A stretch of 46,202 bases of DNA from Actinomycetota bacterium (lineage in GTDB: Bacteria; Actinomycetota; Thermoleophilia; Solirubrobacterales; Thermoleophilaceae). The stretch spans positions 1-46,202 of the forward strand of contig JAFAQQ010000177.1 in NCBI GenBank assembly GCA_019246335.1. Reading direction: 5' to 3'. Numbering within the stretch: the first letter of the stretch is position 1; every line of letters starts with the position of its first letter. Shown one piece after another: positions 14,673-22,422 of the stretch. The position numbers and the translations under genes are program-made. Below the pieces are notes generated by a model. That model was not told the DNA's origin and ran no database searches. It was given only the letters and a program-made list of their open reading frames with translations.

Positions 14673-15458
14673 GTGATCGACCTCCACTGCCACATCCTCC
14701 CGGGACTCGACGACGGGCCGGTCAACCTGGACTTCAGCGTGGCGATGGCCCGCGCCGCTGCGGAGGAGGGCACGCAGGTGATGGTCGCGACGCCGCACGT
14801 ACGGGACGACTACCGGGTCGAGGCGGACGACATCGACCGCGCGGTGGCGCAGATCAACGAGGCCATCGCCTCGCTCGGCCTTCAGCTCATGGTCGTCGGT
14901 GGCGCGGAGGTGTCGCTGCCGAAGGCGGCGGAGCTGCCCGAGGAGACGCTCGGAAGGCTGTGCCTCGGCTCAGGCGACTACATCCTCGTGGAGAGCCCGT
15001 ACCGCTCTTCGGACATCGACCTGGAGGGGATCATCTCGGGTGTCCAGGAGCGCGGGTTGCGGCCCGTCCTCGCCCATCCCGAGCGTTGTCCGATCTTCCA
15101 GCGCGATCCTGACCGCCTGGTGCGCCTCGTGAACTCGGGCGTCCTGTGCTCGGTGACCTCGGGGTCGCTGTCCGGCCGGTTCGGCTCCACCGTTCGCGCG
15201 TTCACGATCGAGCTCTTCTCCGACGGCCTCGTCCACGACGTCGCCTCAGATGCCCACGACCACCTCCACCGCCCACCGCACCTCCTGCCCGGGTTCGACG
15301 CGGCCGAGGCGGACATCCCGGGCATCCGGGAGCAAGCGAGCTGGTTCACCGTCACGGCCCCTGTGGCGATCCTCGCGGGCAGGCCCCTGCCGCCTTCGCC
15401 CGACCCGCCGCCGCGGCCGCCGGTATCGCGCTGGCGCCGCATCGTCGACCGGCTGTAG
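14673..15458 (+). CDS. CpsB/YwqE-type PHP-fold tyrosine phosphatase
   Basis: A 261-residue PHP-family metal-dependent phosphatase. The metal motifs are DLHCHILPGLDDGP (residues 3-16), ATPHVRDDY (~43), GGAEVSL (~75), LAHPER (~131) and ASDAHD (~190). Homologues dephosphorylate the tyrosine cluster of bacterial tyrosine kinases controlling capsule length. Here the likely substrate is the Tyr-rich tail of the Wzz/kinase at 22423-24021. It lies 76 bp after the priming transferase on the same strand. TAGGGT at 14655-14660 could be a separate -10 element, 12 nt before the GTG. Confidence 0.88.
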   Translation: MIDLHCHILPGLDDGPVNLDFSVAMARAAAEEGTQVMVATPHVRDDYRVEADDIDRAVAQINEAIASLGLQLMVVGGAEVSLPKAAELPEETLGRLCLGSGDYILVESPYRSSDIDLEGIISGVQERGLRPVLAHPERCPIFQRDPDRLVRLVNSGVLCSVTSGSLSGRFGSTVRAFTIELFSDGLVHDVASDAHDHLHRPPHLLPGFDAAEADIPGIREQASWFTVTAPVAILAGRPLPPSPDPPPRPPVSRWRRIVDRL

Positions 15459-15503
15459 CTCCGCCTGCCGCTGGCGCGGCCGATGATCTCGTCGGGGTCG
15501 CGA

Positions 15504-15522
15504 AGCCGCTCCCCGAGCGGCT
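15504..15522 (+). terminator. GC-rich hairpin after the PHP phosphatase gene
   Basis: AGCCGCT and AGCGGCT form a perfect 7-bp stem around a CCCCG loop, 45 nt after the stop of the phosphatase gene. No T-tract follows immediately, so it is a weak or Rho-assisted terminator candidate. Confidence 0.35.
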
Positions 15523-15600
15523 CGGAGCCGTGGCTGGACGTTTGTTCGACCAAGGCTCCATAACCGTTCGGATACCCAGGGCTGAGCCGATGGTGAAGGC

Positions 15601-17013
15601 ATGTCCGCCACCGCGGCCTCCCTCCTCCGCCGCAGCCTGGTCGGCGCCCTCGTCGCGGCCGGCGCCGTCGCCTTCTCCGCGGGACACGCGACCGCCGACG
15701 TGACCTGCACCCGCGTGGCCGCACCGAACGGCTCTGACTCCGGAGCGGGGACTGCGGACGACCCGTACGCGAGCGTCCAGCAGCTCGTCGATTCGCTCCA
15801 GCCGGGAGACACCGGGTGCCTGCGCGCGGGGACCTACTCGGAGGACGTCACGATCAACAGCGGCGGCTCGGGCGACGGCTCACGCGTCACCCTCACGAGC
15901 TACCCCGGCGAGCGCGCGACTGTCGACGGGCGGCTGTACGTCACCGACGCAGCGAACTACGTGACCGTCGAGAACCTGAACCTGAACGGCCGCGACGCGC
16001 CGACCTGCGCATCCGGGACGACGTGCGAACGACTGCCGAGCCCGACGGTGAACGGCGACTACGTGATCTTCTCCGGCGACGATGTGACGAACGACCACGT
16101 CGCCATCTGCTTCGACCTCGGCAACGCCAGCTACGGCCGTGCCGAGCACGACGTGATCGAGAACAACCGGATCCACGACTGCGGCCGGATCCCGTCGAGC
16201 AACCACGACCACGGGATCTACCTGACGGCGGCGGACGACACGACGGTGACGGGCAACGTGATCTACAACAACGCGGACCGCGGCATCCAGCTCTACCCCG
16301 ATGCCCAGCGCACGACGATCGAGGGCAACATCATCGACGGCAACGGCGAGGGCGTCATCTTCTCGGGCGCCGGCGGCACGGTCTCCAGCAACAACATCGT
16401 CGAGCACAACATCATCTCGAACGCCCGGCTTCGCTACAACGTCGAGTCGTACTTCCCCGACGGGGTCGGCAGCGGCAACGTAGTCCGTGATAACTGCCTC
16501 TACGGCGGCGCGGAGGGCGACGTCGTCCCTGGCCAGCTCGGGTTCAGCGCGACGAACAACCTCGTGGCCGACCCGGATTACGCAGATGCCGCGGCCGGCG
16601 ACTACAGCGTGGGCAACGACCGTTGCGCGCAGGTCCTTGCCGGCAAGTCCCCGCCGACCAACCCCATCGCGGACTCCGGCTCACAGCAAGGCGGTGCCGG
16701 CGCGGGCACCTCCGCGGCGGGCGGCCTTCCGGTGCAGCTGTCGCACGTGTTCCTTCGCCATGGCCGCCACCACCGGCACTGGCGGCTGCAGCTCCGGGGC
16801 CATTTCTCGACTCGGGGCCTGCACACCTCGATCGTCGAGGTGCGCCACGGCGGCCACTGGGATCGGCTCGCCGTCCGCCACCTCGGTCGGAGGTTCCGGA
16901 TCAGCGTCGATACGCGAACCGTGGGCTTCCACGGCGCAACTGCGACCGTCGTGCGGATCGTGGCGCCAAGCGTCGGTCGCTCCCGGGCGGTCCTCGCCAG
17001 ACTGATCGGCTAG
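15601..17013 (+). CDS. Secreted parallel beta-helix protein (pectate-lyase-like fold)
   Basis: A 470-residue exported protein. Signal peptide ~1-35 (ending GHATA), then a NosD/DUF1565-like entry (DDPYASVQQLVDSLQPGDTGCLRAGTY). A right-handed beta-helix covers ~70-310 with repeating N-x-I/V strands (VIENNRIHDCG, TVTGNVIYNNADRGIQLY, TIEGNIIDGNGEGV). The C-terminal ~100 residues are a basic beta domain rich in His/Arg. Such proteins are polysaccharide lyases, epimerases or hydrolases. Its place beside a C5-epimerase and deacetylase suggests it acts on the same polymer, but I cannot see a decisive catalytic set. Its TAG overlaps the stop of the convergent deacetylase. Confidence 0.8.
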   Translation: MSATAASLLRRSLVGALVAAGAVAFSAGHATADVTCTRVAAPNGSDSGAGTADDPYASVQQLVDSLQPGDTGCLRAGTYSEDVTINSGGSGDGSRVTLTSYPGERATVDGRLYVTDAANYVTVENLNLNGRDAPTCASGTTCERLPSPTVNGDYVIFSGDDVTNDHVAICFDLGNASYGRAEHDVIENNRIHDCGRIPSSNHDHGIYLTAADDTTVTGNVIYNNADRGIQLYPDAQRTTIEGNIIDGNGEGVIFSGAGGTVSSNNIVEHNIISNARLRYNVESYFPDGVGSGNVVRDNCLYGGAEGDVVPGQLGFSATNNLVADPDYADAAAGDYSVGNDRCAQVLAGKSPPTNPIADSGSQQGGAGAGTSAAGGLPVQLSHVFLRHGRHHRHWRLQLRGHFSTRGLHTSIVEVRHGGHWDRLAVRHLGRRFRISVDTRTVGFHGATATVVRIVAPSVGRSRAVLARLIG

Positions 17014-17777
17014 CGCCGCACCAAGCGGCGCCTCAGACCGTCGATGCCGGCCCAGGCCGGCGACCCGCGCAAGCTCCTGATCGCGGGCGAGACCTTGAGG
17101 CGGAAGCGCCACTCGGAATCGGCGTGGTAGACGCCCACGCGCGGCCAGTGGAGCGGACGCGGCGCGTGCAGACCGCGCGGGAGGGTCACCGCGAAGCGGT
17201 AGCCCGCGCGGCCCGCGGCCTCCACCACCCGCTCGTCCACGGCGCCGTAGGGGTAGGCGAGCGTGTCGCAAGACCGGCCCATGCCTCGTTCGCAGTCCCT
17301 CCGCGAGCCGGCGAGCTCGTCCTCGAGGGCGCCGTCGTCGAGCTCCGGAAGGCGCGGGTGCGACCGGGTGTGCGAACCGACCTCCCAGCCGTCGTCGGCA
17401 AGCGCCCTGAGCTCGTCCCAGTCCATGCCCGCGAGCTCGCCCTCGTGAGGTCCCCCGAGCCACTGGTCGACGCCTGCCCAGCTCAGTGGCTGCGAACGGC
17501 CCGGCCAGTCGGTGACGGCGTAGACCGACCCGACCATCCCGAACCGGTCGAGGATCGGCCGGGCGAGCTCGAGGACCGACCTGTAGGCGTCGTCGAACGT
17601 CACCGCCACCGCGCGCTCCGAGGGCGGGTCGCTCAGGGCCTCGGTGAGCGTGACCCCGCGGAAGCCCCGCCGGTGGAGGAGACCGAGCTGGCGCTCGAGG
17701 CCGTCCGGCGTGACGGACAGCGCCGCCGGCCAGCTCTCGCTGACCGCGTGGTAGCAGAGGACGAGGACGTCGCTCAC
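17010..17777 (-). CDS. Polysaccharide deacetylase (NodB/CE4)
   Basis: A 255-residue CE4 deacetylase without an obvious signal peptide. NodB motifs: TFDDAY at 60-65 (catalytic base and metal Asp), SHTRSH at 135-140 (two metal His) and AYPYG at 174-178. It hydrolyses N- or O-acetyl groups on a sugar polymer or lipid-linked precursor. The GTG at 17777 overlaps the TGA of the C5-epimerase gene by 4 bp, so the two are co-translated. Without a signal peptide the enzyme may work on the cytoplasmic lipid-linked oligosaccharide. Confidence 0.9.
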   Translation of the reverse strand: MSDVLVLCYHAVSESWPAALSVTPDGLERQLGLLHRRGFRGVTLTEALSDPPSERAVAVTFDDAYRSVLELARPILDRFGMVGSVYAVTDWPGRSQPLSWAGVDQWLGGPHEGELAGMDWDELRALADDGWEVGSHTRSHPRLPELDDGALEDELAGSRRDCERGMGRSCDTLAYPYGAVDERVVEAAGRAGYRFAVTLPRGLHAPRPLHWPRVGVYHADSEWRFRLKVSPAIRSLRGSPAWAGIDGLRRRLVRR

Positions 17778-18781
17778 CGGCGCAGCCACGGAAGCACCCG
17801 CCCCAGGGGCGCGCTCCGGGGCACGGCGAGCCGGAACAGGACCTTCGCCGCCAGAGCGCGCGTGCGGAGGGCCGGCGACCGCGAGTAGCTCGCGAATCGC
17901 GCGGCCGCTTCGGCGATCTCCGTCCGCGGCGCGAGCGCATGCATGGCCTCGAGCTGGAGCACGTGGAGGGTGTGGTAGGCGGAGCTCGCCACGTTCGTCA
18001 CGGGATGCGGGAAGAGGTCGTAGCGCGACCAGAAGCCCGTGTCCCAGCGTCCGATGTGGGCGGCGAGCGTGTCGACGCCGCTGGTGAACGCCGCCCCCGC
18101 CCGATCGTCGCCCAGGGCGTGGCCGACGTCCCGGAGGCCCCACAGGCCGAAGATCGCGCCGTTCAGGACGTGCGACGCCGGCCTGGTCGGATATTCCTCT
18201 GGGAGCGCGCCTCCGTCCAGCGGGGCGCAGACACCGCCATCCGAGGTCGGCCTCGCCAGGGGCGACAGGGCTCGCCGCGCTGAGTCCGCGTAGCGCTCCT
18301 CCCCGGTCTCGAGATGCATGCGCACCAGCAGGCTCGCGCCCTCGCCCTGCGCCATTCCCGAGACCCAAGGAGGGGTGAGCCGAAACGTATGCGGGTACGG
18401 CGCTCGCTGCAGCCACGCGCCCTCGTGCGCCCCGCCGTCGGTCTGGTGCTGGACGAGCAGGTCGGCCGCCGCGCGGGCGCCGGCGAGCCATTCCTCCCCC
18501 TCCCCCGCGAGCCACCTCTCGTGCGCGCCGAGCGCCCACTGGATCAGACCCACCCACAGCCAGCGTCCCGGGTGGGAGGCATATCCGGGCCAGGGCGTCG
18601 GTTTCTCGGCCTTGACCGAGAAGTCGATCGGGTAGCCGCGCACCCCGCCGCTGTCGGCGTGCCGCCCGGGACCGACCCCGAACGAATGGCTCACGAAGCG
18701 CTCGCCCAGCCGTTGGAGGATCGGCTGCCGGGGAGGAAGGCGCGGGGCGTCGTCGCGAGCCTGGGTGGTCATCTTCACCAT
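17774..18781 (-). CDS. D-glucuronyl C5-epimerase-like protein
   Basis: A 335-residue (alpha/alpha)-barrel protein matching the C-terminal domain of heparan-sulfate glucuronyl C5-epimerase (Pfam C5-epimerase_C). The eukaryotic enzyme has LEEYPT, NGFIYSLIGLYDL, YDLRH and YHTTHINQL. Here I see PEEYPTRP (194-201), LNGAIFGLWGLRDV (206-219), RYDL (253-256) and YHTLHVLQLEAM (269-280). Glu196, Tyr197, Tyr254 and Tyr269 align with catalytic residues as I recall them. The Arg after YDL is replaced by Phe257. The eukaryotic N-terminal beta domain is absent. It would convert glucuronate to iduronate units in a polymer. Coupled to the deacetylase. Confidence 0.85.
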   Translation of the reverse strand: MVKMTTQARDDAPRLPPRQPILQRLGERFVSHSFGVGPGRHADSGGVRGYPIDFSVKAEKPTPWPGYASHPGRWLWVGLIQWALGAHERWLAGEGEEWLAGARAAADLLVQHQTDGGAHEGAWLQRAPYPHTFRLTPPWVSGMAQGEGASLLVRMHLETGEERYADSARRALSPLARPTSDGGVCAPLDGGALPEEYPTRPASHVLNGAIFGLWGLRDVGHALGDDRAGAAFTSGVDTLAAHIGRWDTGFWSRYDLFPHPVTNVASSAYHTLHVLQLEAMHALAPRTEIAEAAARFASYSRSPALRTRALAAKVLFRLAVPRSAPLGRVLPWLRR

Positions 18782-18788
18782 CAGTCAC

Positions 18789-18796
18789 GCTATAGC
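18789..18796. promoter_or_regulatory. Palindromic -10 region between epimerase and glycosyltransferase genes
   Basis: GCTATAGC is a perfect 8-bp palindrome in an 18-bp divergent gap. On the minus strand TATAGC is 7 nt from ATG 18781, the leaderless spacing. On the plus strand it ends 3 nt before GTG 18800, too close for that codon, so its role there is doubtful. Confidence 0.4.
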
Positions 18797-18799
18797 GCG

Positions 18800-19969
18800 G
18801 TGCCGGACGCCTCTGACAACGGGCGCCTGCGCGTCCTGACGCTCGTCGACCATCTGGGTACGTCGGGCGGCGGGGAGCGGCTCGCGATGGAGATGGTTCG
18901 CCGGCTCGACCGGGACCGCTTCGATCGCTTCTACTGCATCAGCCGCTGGGATGAGGGCGCCTGCGAGGACGAGCACGAGCTGCGCGCCGTCGCGCGGCTG
19001 CGTGACGAAGGCGTGCACGTGATGGGGCTCGGCCGCCAGAGCACGGCGGAGGTATGGCGATGGCGCCCCCTCGTGCGCGTCCTTCGCGAGGAGGACGTGC
19101 ACGTCCTGCACTCCCACAAGTTTGGCTCGAACGTCTGGGCGGCGGCGATCGCGCCGGCCGCACGCGTTCCCGTGTTCCTCGCCCACGAGCACTCGTGGTC
19201 TTACGAGGGCCGTCCCGTACGCCGCATGCTCGACCGCCACCTGATCGCGAGGTCCTGCGACCGCCTCCTCGCGGTCTCGGAGGCCGACCGCCGCCGGATG
19301 ATCGCCGTCGAGCACATCCCGCCGGAGTCGATCGTGGTCGTGCCCAACGGCATCGACCCGCTGCCGCCGGCGGACGGCGCGCGGATCCGGACCGAGCTCG
19401 GGCTCTCGCCGGAAGACCCGGTAGTGGGCGCCGTCGCGCTGCTGCGCCGCGAGAAGGGGCTCGAACTCCTCGTGCGCGCCATCGCCGCGCTCGTGGGAGA
19501 CATTCCGCGGCTCCGCGTGGTGGTCGCCGGCGACGGCCCCGAGCGCGCCCCACTCGAGGCGCTCGCAGCGGAGCTTGGCGTCGCCGAGCATCTGCGGATC
19601 CTCGGGATTCGCTCGGACGTGCCCGACGTGCTCGCGGCGATCGACGTCGCCGTCAACTGCTCGGTGTTCGAGGGCACGCCACTCGCCATCCTGGAATACA
19701 TGGACGCCGCGCTGCCGATCGTGGCGACGCGGGTCGGGGGCGTGCCCGACATCCTCGAGGACGGCCGCGACGGCGTACTGGTCGAATCGGGTGACGTCAG
19801 CGGGTTCGCGTCGTCCATCGCCAACCTGTTGAACGATCGGGAGCGGGCGCGGTCCCTGGGGGAACGGGCGCGGGTCCGCCGTCGCGAGCACTACGACCTC
19901 ACCGCCACGGTCCGCCGGATCGAGGGCCTCTACCAGGACCTCGTGGCCGCCGCCGGGAGCCGCCGGTGA
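18800..19969 (+). CDS. Glycosyltransferase family 4
   Basis: A 389-residue GT-B glycosyltransferase. The N-terminal Rossmann domain starts RVLTLVDHLGTSGGGERLAMEMV, with VLHSHKFGSN as the acceptor-side strand. The C-terminal GT4 domain has VPNGIDP, VGAVALLRREKGLELLVRA, RVVVAGDGPER and the nucleotide-sugar motif E-G-T-P-L-A-I-L-E (residues ~291-299). It is a retaining, NDP-sugar-dependent cytoplasmic enzyme that extends the lipid-linked repeat unit. Starts at GTG 18800. The next gene overlaps its end by 4 bp (GTGA). Confidence 0.9.
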   Translation: MPDASDNGRLRVLTLVDHLGTSGGGERLAMEMVRRLDRDRFDRFYCISRWDEGACEDEHELRAVARLRDEGVHVMGLGRQSTAEVWRWRPLVRVLREEDVHVLHSHKFGSNVWAAAIAPAARVPVFLAHEHSWSYEGRPVRRMLDRHLIARSCDRLLAVSEADRRRMIAVEHIPPESIVVVPNGIDPLPPADGARIRTELGLSPEDPVVGAVALLRREKGLELLVRAIAALVGDIPRLRVVVAGDGPERAPLEALAAELGVAEHLRILGIRSDVPDVLAAIDVAVNCSVFEGTPLAILEYMDAALPIVATRVGGVPDILEDGRDGVLVESGDVSGFASSIANLLNDRERARSLGERARVRRREHYDLTATVRRIEGLYQDLVAAAGSRR

Positions 19970-21036
19970 GCCTGGAGCCACTCGAGCTCGACCTCCTGAC
20001 CCGGCTCGAGGACGCCCGTGAGGACTGGCTCCGACTGGGCGAAGGCGCCGGGAATCCGTTCAGCACGTGGGAGTGGGCGCAAGCATGGTGGACGCACTTC
20101 GGGGAGGAGCGGGAGCTCCTGCTCGTGCGGCTGCGCTCGGGTGACGGTCGGGTCGTCGCGCTCGTCCCCCTGTATGTCGCCCGGACGAAACCCGTGAGGA
20201 TGGTCCGGCTGATCGGACACGGCCCCGCGGACCAGCTCGGGCCCGTCTGCGCGAGGGCCGACGCCGGAGCGGCCATGACGGCCCTCCGGCAGGGGTTCCG
20301 CGAGCGCATCCTTGGATGCCAGGTCGCGCTGCTGGAGCGCCTGCCGGCCGAGGACGAGGGCCTGGCGCCTGCGGCGGGCGGACGATTCCTCCGTCGCGAG
20401 CCGAGCCCGGTCCTCGAGCACGAGGGCGACTTCCAGTCCTTTCTCGCCTCCCGCTCGCGAAACTTCCGAGAGCAGGTTCGCCGCCGCGAGCGTCGCCTGG
20501 CACGCGACCACAGCACGGAGCTCGTCCTCACGACGAGCTCCGAGACACTCGAGCGGGACTACTGGACGCTCGTGGAGCTGCACCGTCGCCGCTGGGGGGA
20601 GGGCTCGCGCGCGTTCGAGCCGCCGCGCGACCGCTTCCACCTCGAGTTCGCCGCAGCCGCGCTCGACCGCGGCTGGCTGCGGCTGTGGACACTGCAGGTC
20701 GACGGCCGCCCGGCGGCCGCATGGCTCGGCTACAGGATGGGCGGCGCCGAGTGGTATTACCAGGCCGGTCGCGACCCCGCGCTCGAGCGCGAGGCTGTGG
20801 GCTTCGTCCTGATGGCCCACACCGTGCGCGCTGCCCTCGACGACGGGATGCACCGGTACCGGCTCCTGCTCGGCGGCGAGGCGTACAAGGACAGGTTCGC
20901 CACGTCCGACCCCGGAGTCGACACCGTCGCGCTCGCGCATGGCGTGCGCGGCCGGGCTGCGGTGGCCCTCGCGCGGGCTGCGGCGAGCGCGCCGGCGCCT
21001 TTGCGTAGGCGGGTCGGGCGCCTCGGACGCGTCTAG
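19966..21036 (+). CDS. GNAT-fold acyltransferase, CelD/BcsL-like
   Basis: A 356-residue protein of the cellulose-biosynthesis CelD/FemAB-like GNAT superfamily: NPFSTWEWAQAWWTHFG near residue 25-40, LVPLYVAR, FREQVRRRERRL at ~165, then RLWTLQVDGRPAAAWLGYRMGG and YYQAGRDPALEREAVG. These enzymes transfer acyl or aminoacyl groups and are common in exopolysaccharide loci. The exact donor is unknown. Translationally coupled to the GT4 gene, so probably decorates the same sugar. Its TAG and the convergent ligase's TAG share a CTAG at 21033-21036. Confidence 0.8.
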   Translation: MSLEPLELDLLTRLEDAREDWLRLGEGAGNPFSTWEWAQAWWTHFGEERELLLVRLRSGDGRVVALVPLYVARTKPVRMVRLIGHGPADQLGPVCARADAGAAMTALRQGFRERILGCQVALLERLPAEDEGLAPAAGGRFLRREPSPVLEHEGDFQSFLASRSRNFREQVRRRERRLARDHSTELVLTTSSETLERDYWTLVELHRRRWGEGSRAFEPPRDRFHLEFAAAALDRGWLRLWTLQVDGRPAAAWLGYRMGGAEWYYQAGRDPALEREAVGFVLMAHTVRAALDDGMHRYRLLLGGEAYKDRFATSDPGVDTVALAHGVRGRAAVALARAAASAPAPLRRRVGRLGRV

Positions 21037-22412
21037 GTCCGCTCCGCCTCGGCCGCAGCCGAACGGGCGATCGCCAGCAGCGCCGGCCCGAGCGCGAGCA
21101 GCAGCCAGAGCTGCTTGCTGAACTCGTCGGAGATGAAGAAGTCCGCGGCGAGGATGCCGGCCAGCGCCACCAGCAGGCCGCGCGAGAGAAGCTCCATCGA
21201 CGCGTCTCCCAGCCGCTCGAAGATCCGCGAGGCGCGCAGGATCGACACGAGGGAGAAGAGGATGATCGACACGAACAGCGCCGCTCCGATGACGCCCTCC
21301 TCCGCGAGGACGTTCAGGTACGTGTTGTGAGCGACCTTCGGCGTGTCGACGATGAGGTCCGCGCGCTGAAGCGCGCCGGGCTGGAGCAGGTAGTGGATCG
21401 AGCTGGTCTGGAAGTTCCCCACGCCGACGCCCCGGACCGGATGCGCCTGGACCATCCGCCATCCGACCGTCCAGATGTCCTGCCGTCCGCTGCCGTTCCC
21501 GAAAGACGTGACGCGCGCGATCTGGTCGGGCGTCGCCGCAAATCCGAAGTAGAGGAGGGCCGTGACCCCGAGCACGACGACGAAGGCGATCGCCTGGATT
21601 CGCCAGCGGCCCGCCGCAAACACCGCTGTGACGAGCGCGAAGCCCAGCGCGACGAGCCCGCCCCGCGACAGCGTCAGGAAGATCCCGAGCGTGCAGACGA
21701 TCGCAACGCCGATCAGCATCAGCCGCAAGAACGGCGACCGTTTCACCGTCGCCGCCAGGGCCGCGGCGAGGACGATTCCGCCGATCAGGACGGCGGCCAG
21801 CTGGTTGGGGTCGCCGAGCGTTCCCGTGGCCCGGCTGACCTCGTAGTACGTGACCGTTTGGGGGGGCGTGACCAAGCCGTACCCGGCCGCGAGCATCGCG
21901 CCCGTGACGTACGCGCCGACCGTCCACTTGAAGTCGCGTGGAGTCTTTACGGCGCTGTAGACGATGAGGAAGAGGATCACGTTCAGCGCGTACCGCATGA
22001 GTGGCGTGGCGCCGGCCGACTTGCTCTCGGCCCAGGTGAGGCTCAGGGCGGCGAACGCGACGAAGACGCCGAGCACGTAGGTGAACCCCGGGTGCTCCGC
22101 CAGGAAGTCGTTGCGGGAGTCGTCGGCGGTGGAGACCTTCGCGAACCACGAGATCGCGAGCAGGAGGCCGACGATCTTCGAGAAGCTGAAGGCCGAGCCT
22201 CCGAGGTTCGGCAGGACGTCGAGGAACGAGACGACGGCGAAGAGGCAGAGCCCGATCGTGAGGTCGCCGATGACCAGAACGACGAACGCGAGCCCGATCG
22301 CCGCGGCCACCGCGATCCTGGGATCGACGCCGGCCGCCACGCCGAGCGCAACCGCGACGAGCCCGACCAGCGCCAGGCGAGTACGTGAGGCGAGGTCGAT
22401 CCGGGCGACCAC
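21033..22412 (-). CDS. O-antigen ligase/polymerase family membrane protein
   Basis: A 459-residue polytopic protein with ~12 hydrophobic helices and the O-antigen ligase domain (PF04932 type): LGIFLTLSRGGLVALG, GRQDIWTVGWRMVQAHPVRGVGVGNFQTSS and HNTYLNVLAEEGVIGA. It polymerises or ligates repeat units on the outer side of the membrane. It lacks the TPR tail of the homologue at 10328. GTG start at 22412, 10 nt after the kinase stop, so it forms an operon with the Wzz/kinase, the usual pairing of polymerase and chain-length regulator. Confidence 0.88.
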   Translation of the reverse strand: MVARIDLASRTRLALVGLVAVALGVAAGVDPRIAVAAAIGLAFVVLVIGDLTIGLCLFAVVSFLDVLPNLGGSAFSFSKIVGLLLAISWFAKVSTADDSRNDFLAEHPGFTYVLGVFVAFAALSLTWAESKSAGATPLMRYALNVILFLIVYSAVKTPRDFKWTVGAYVTGAMLAAGYGLVTPPQTVTYYEVSRATGTLGDPNQLAAVLIGGIVLAAALAATVKRSPFLRLMLIGVAIVCTLGIFLTLSRGGLVALGFALVTAVFAAGRWRIQAIAFVVVLGVTALLYFGFAATPDQIARVTSFGNGSGRQDIWTVGWRMVQAHPVRGVGVGNFQTSSIHYLLQPGALQRADLIVDTPKVAHNTYLNVLAEEGVIGAALFVSIILFSLVSILRASRIFERLGDASMELLSRGLLVALAGILAADFFISDEFSKQLWLLLALGPALLAIARSAAAEAERT

Positions 22413-22422
22413 GACCGGCTGC

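Noticed and set aside
19930-22149. 739-codon minus-strand open frame
   Set aside because: It spans antisense to the GNAT gene and runs out of frame through the O-antigen ligase gene; no recognisable fold.
21327-22388. Plus-strand charged open frame opposite the O-antigen ligase
   Set aside because: Asp/Arg/Glu-rich antisense shadow of a hydrophobic membrane-protein gene.
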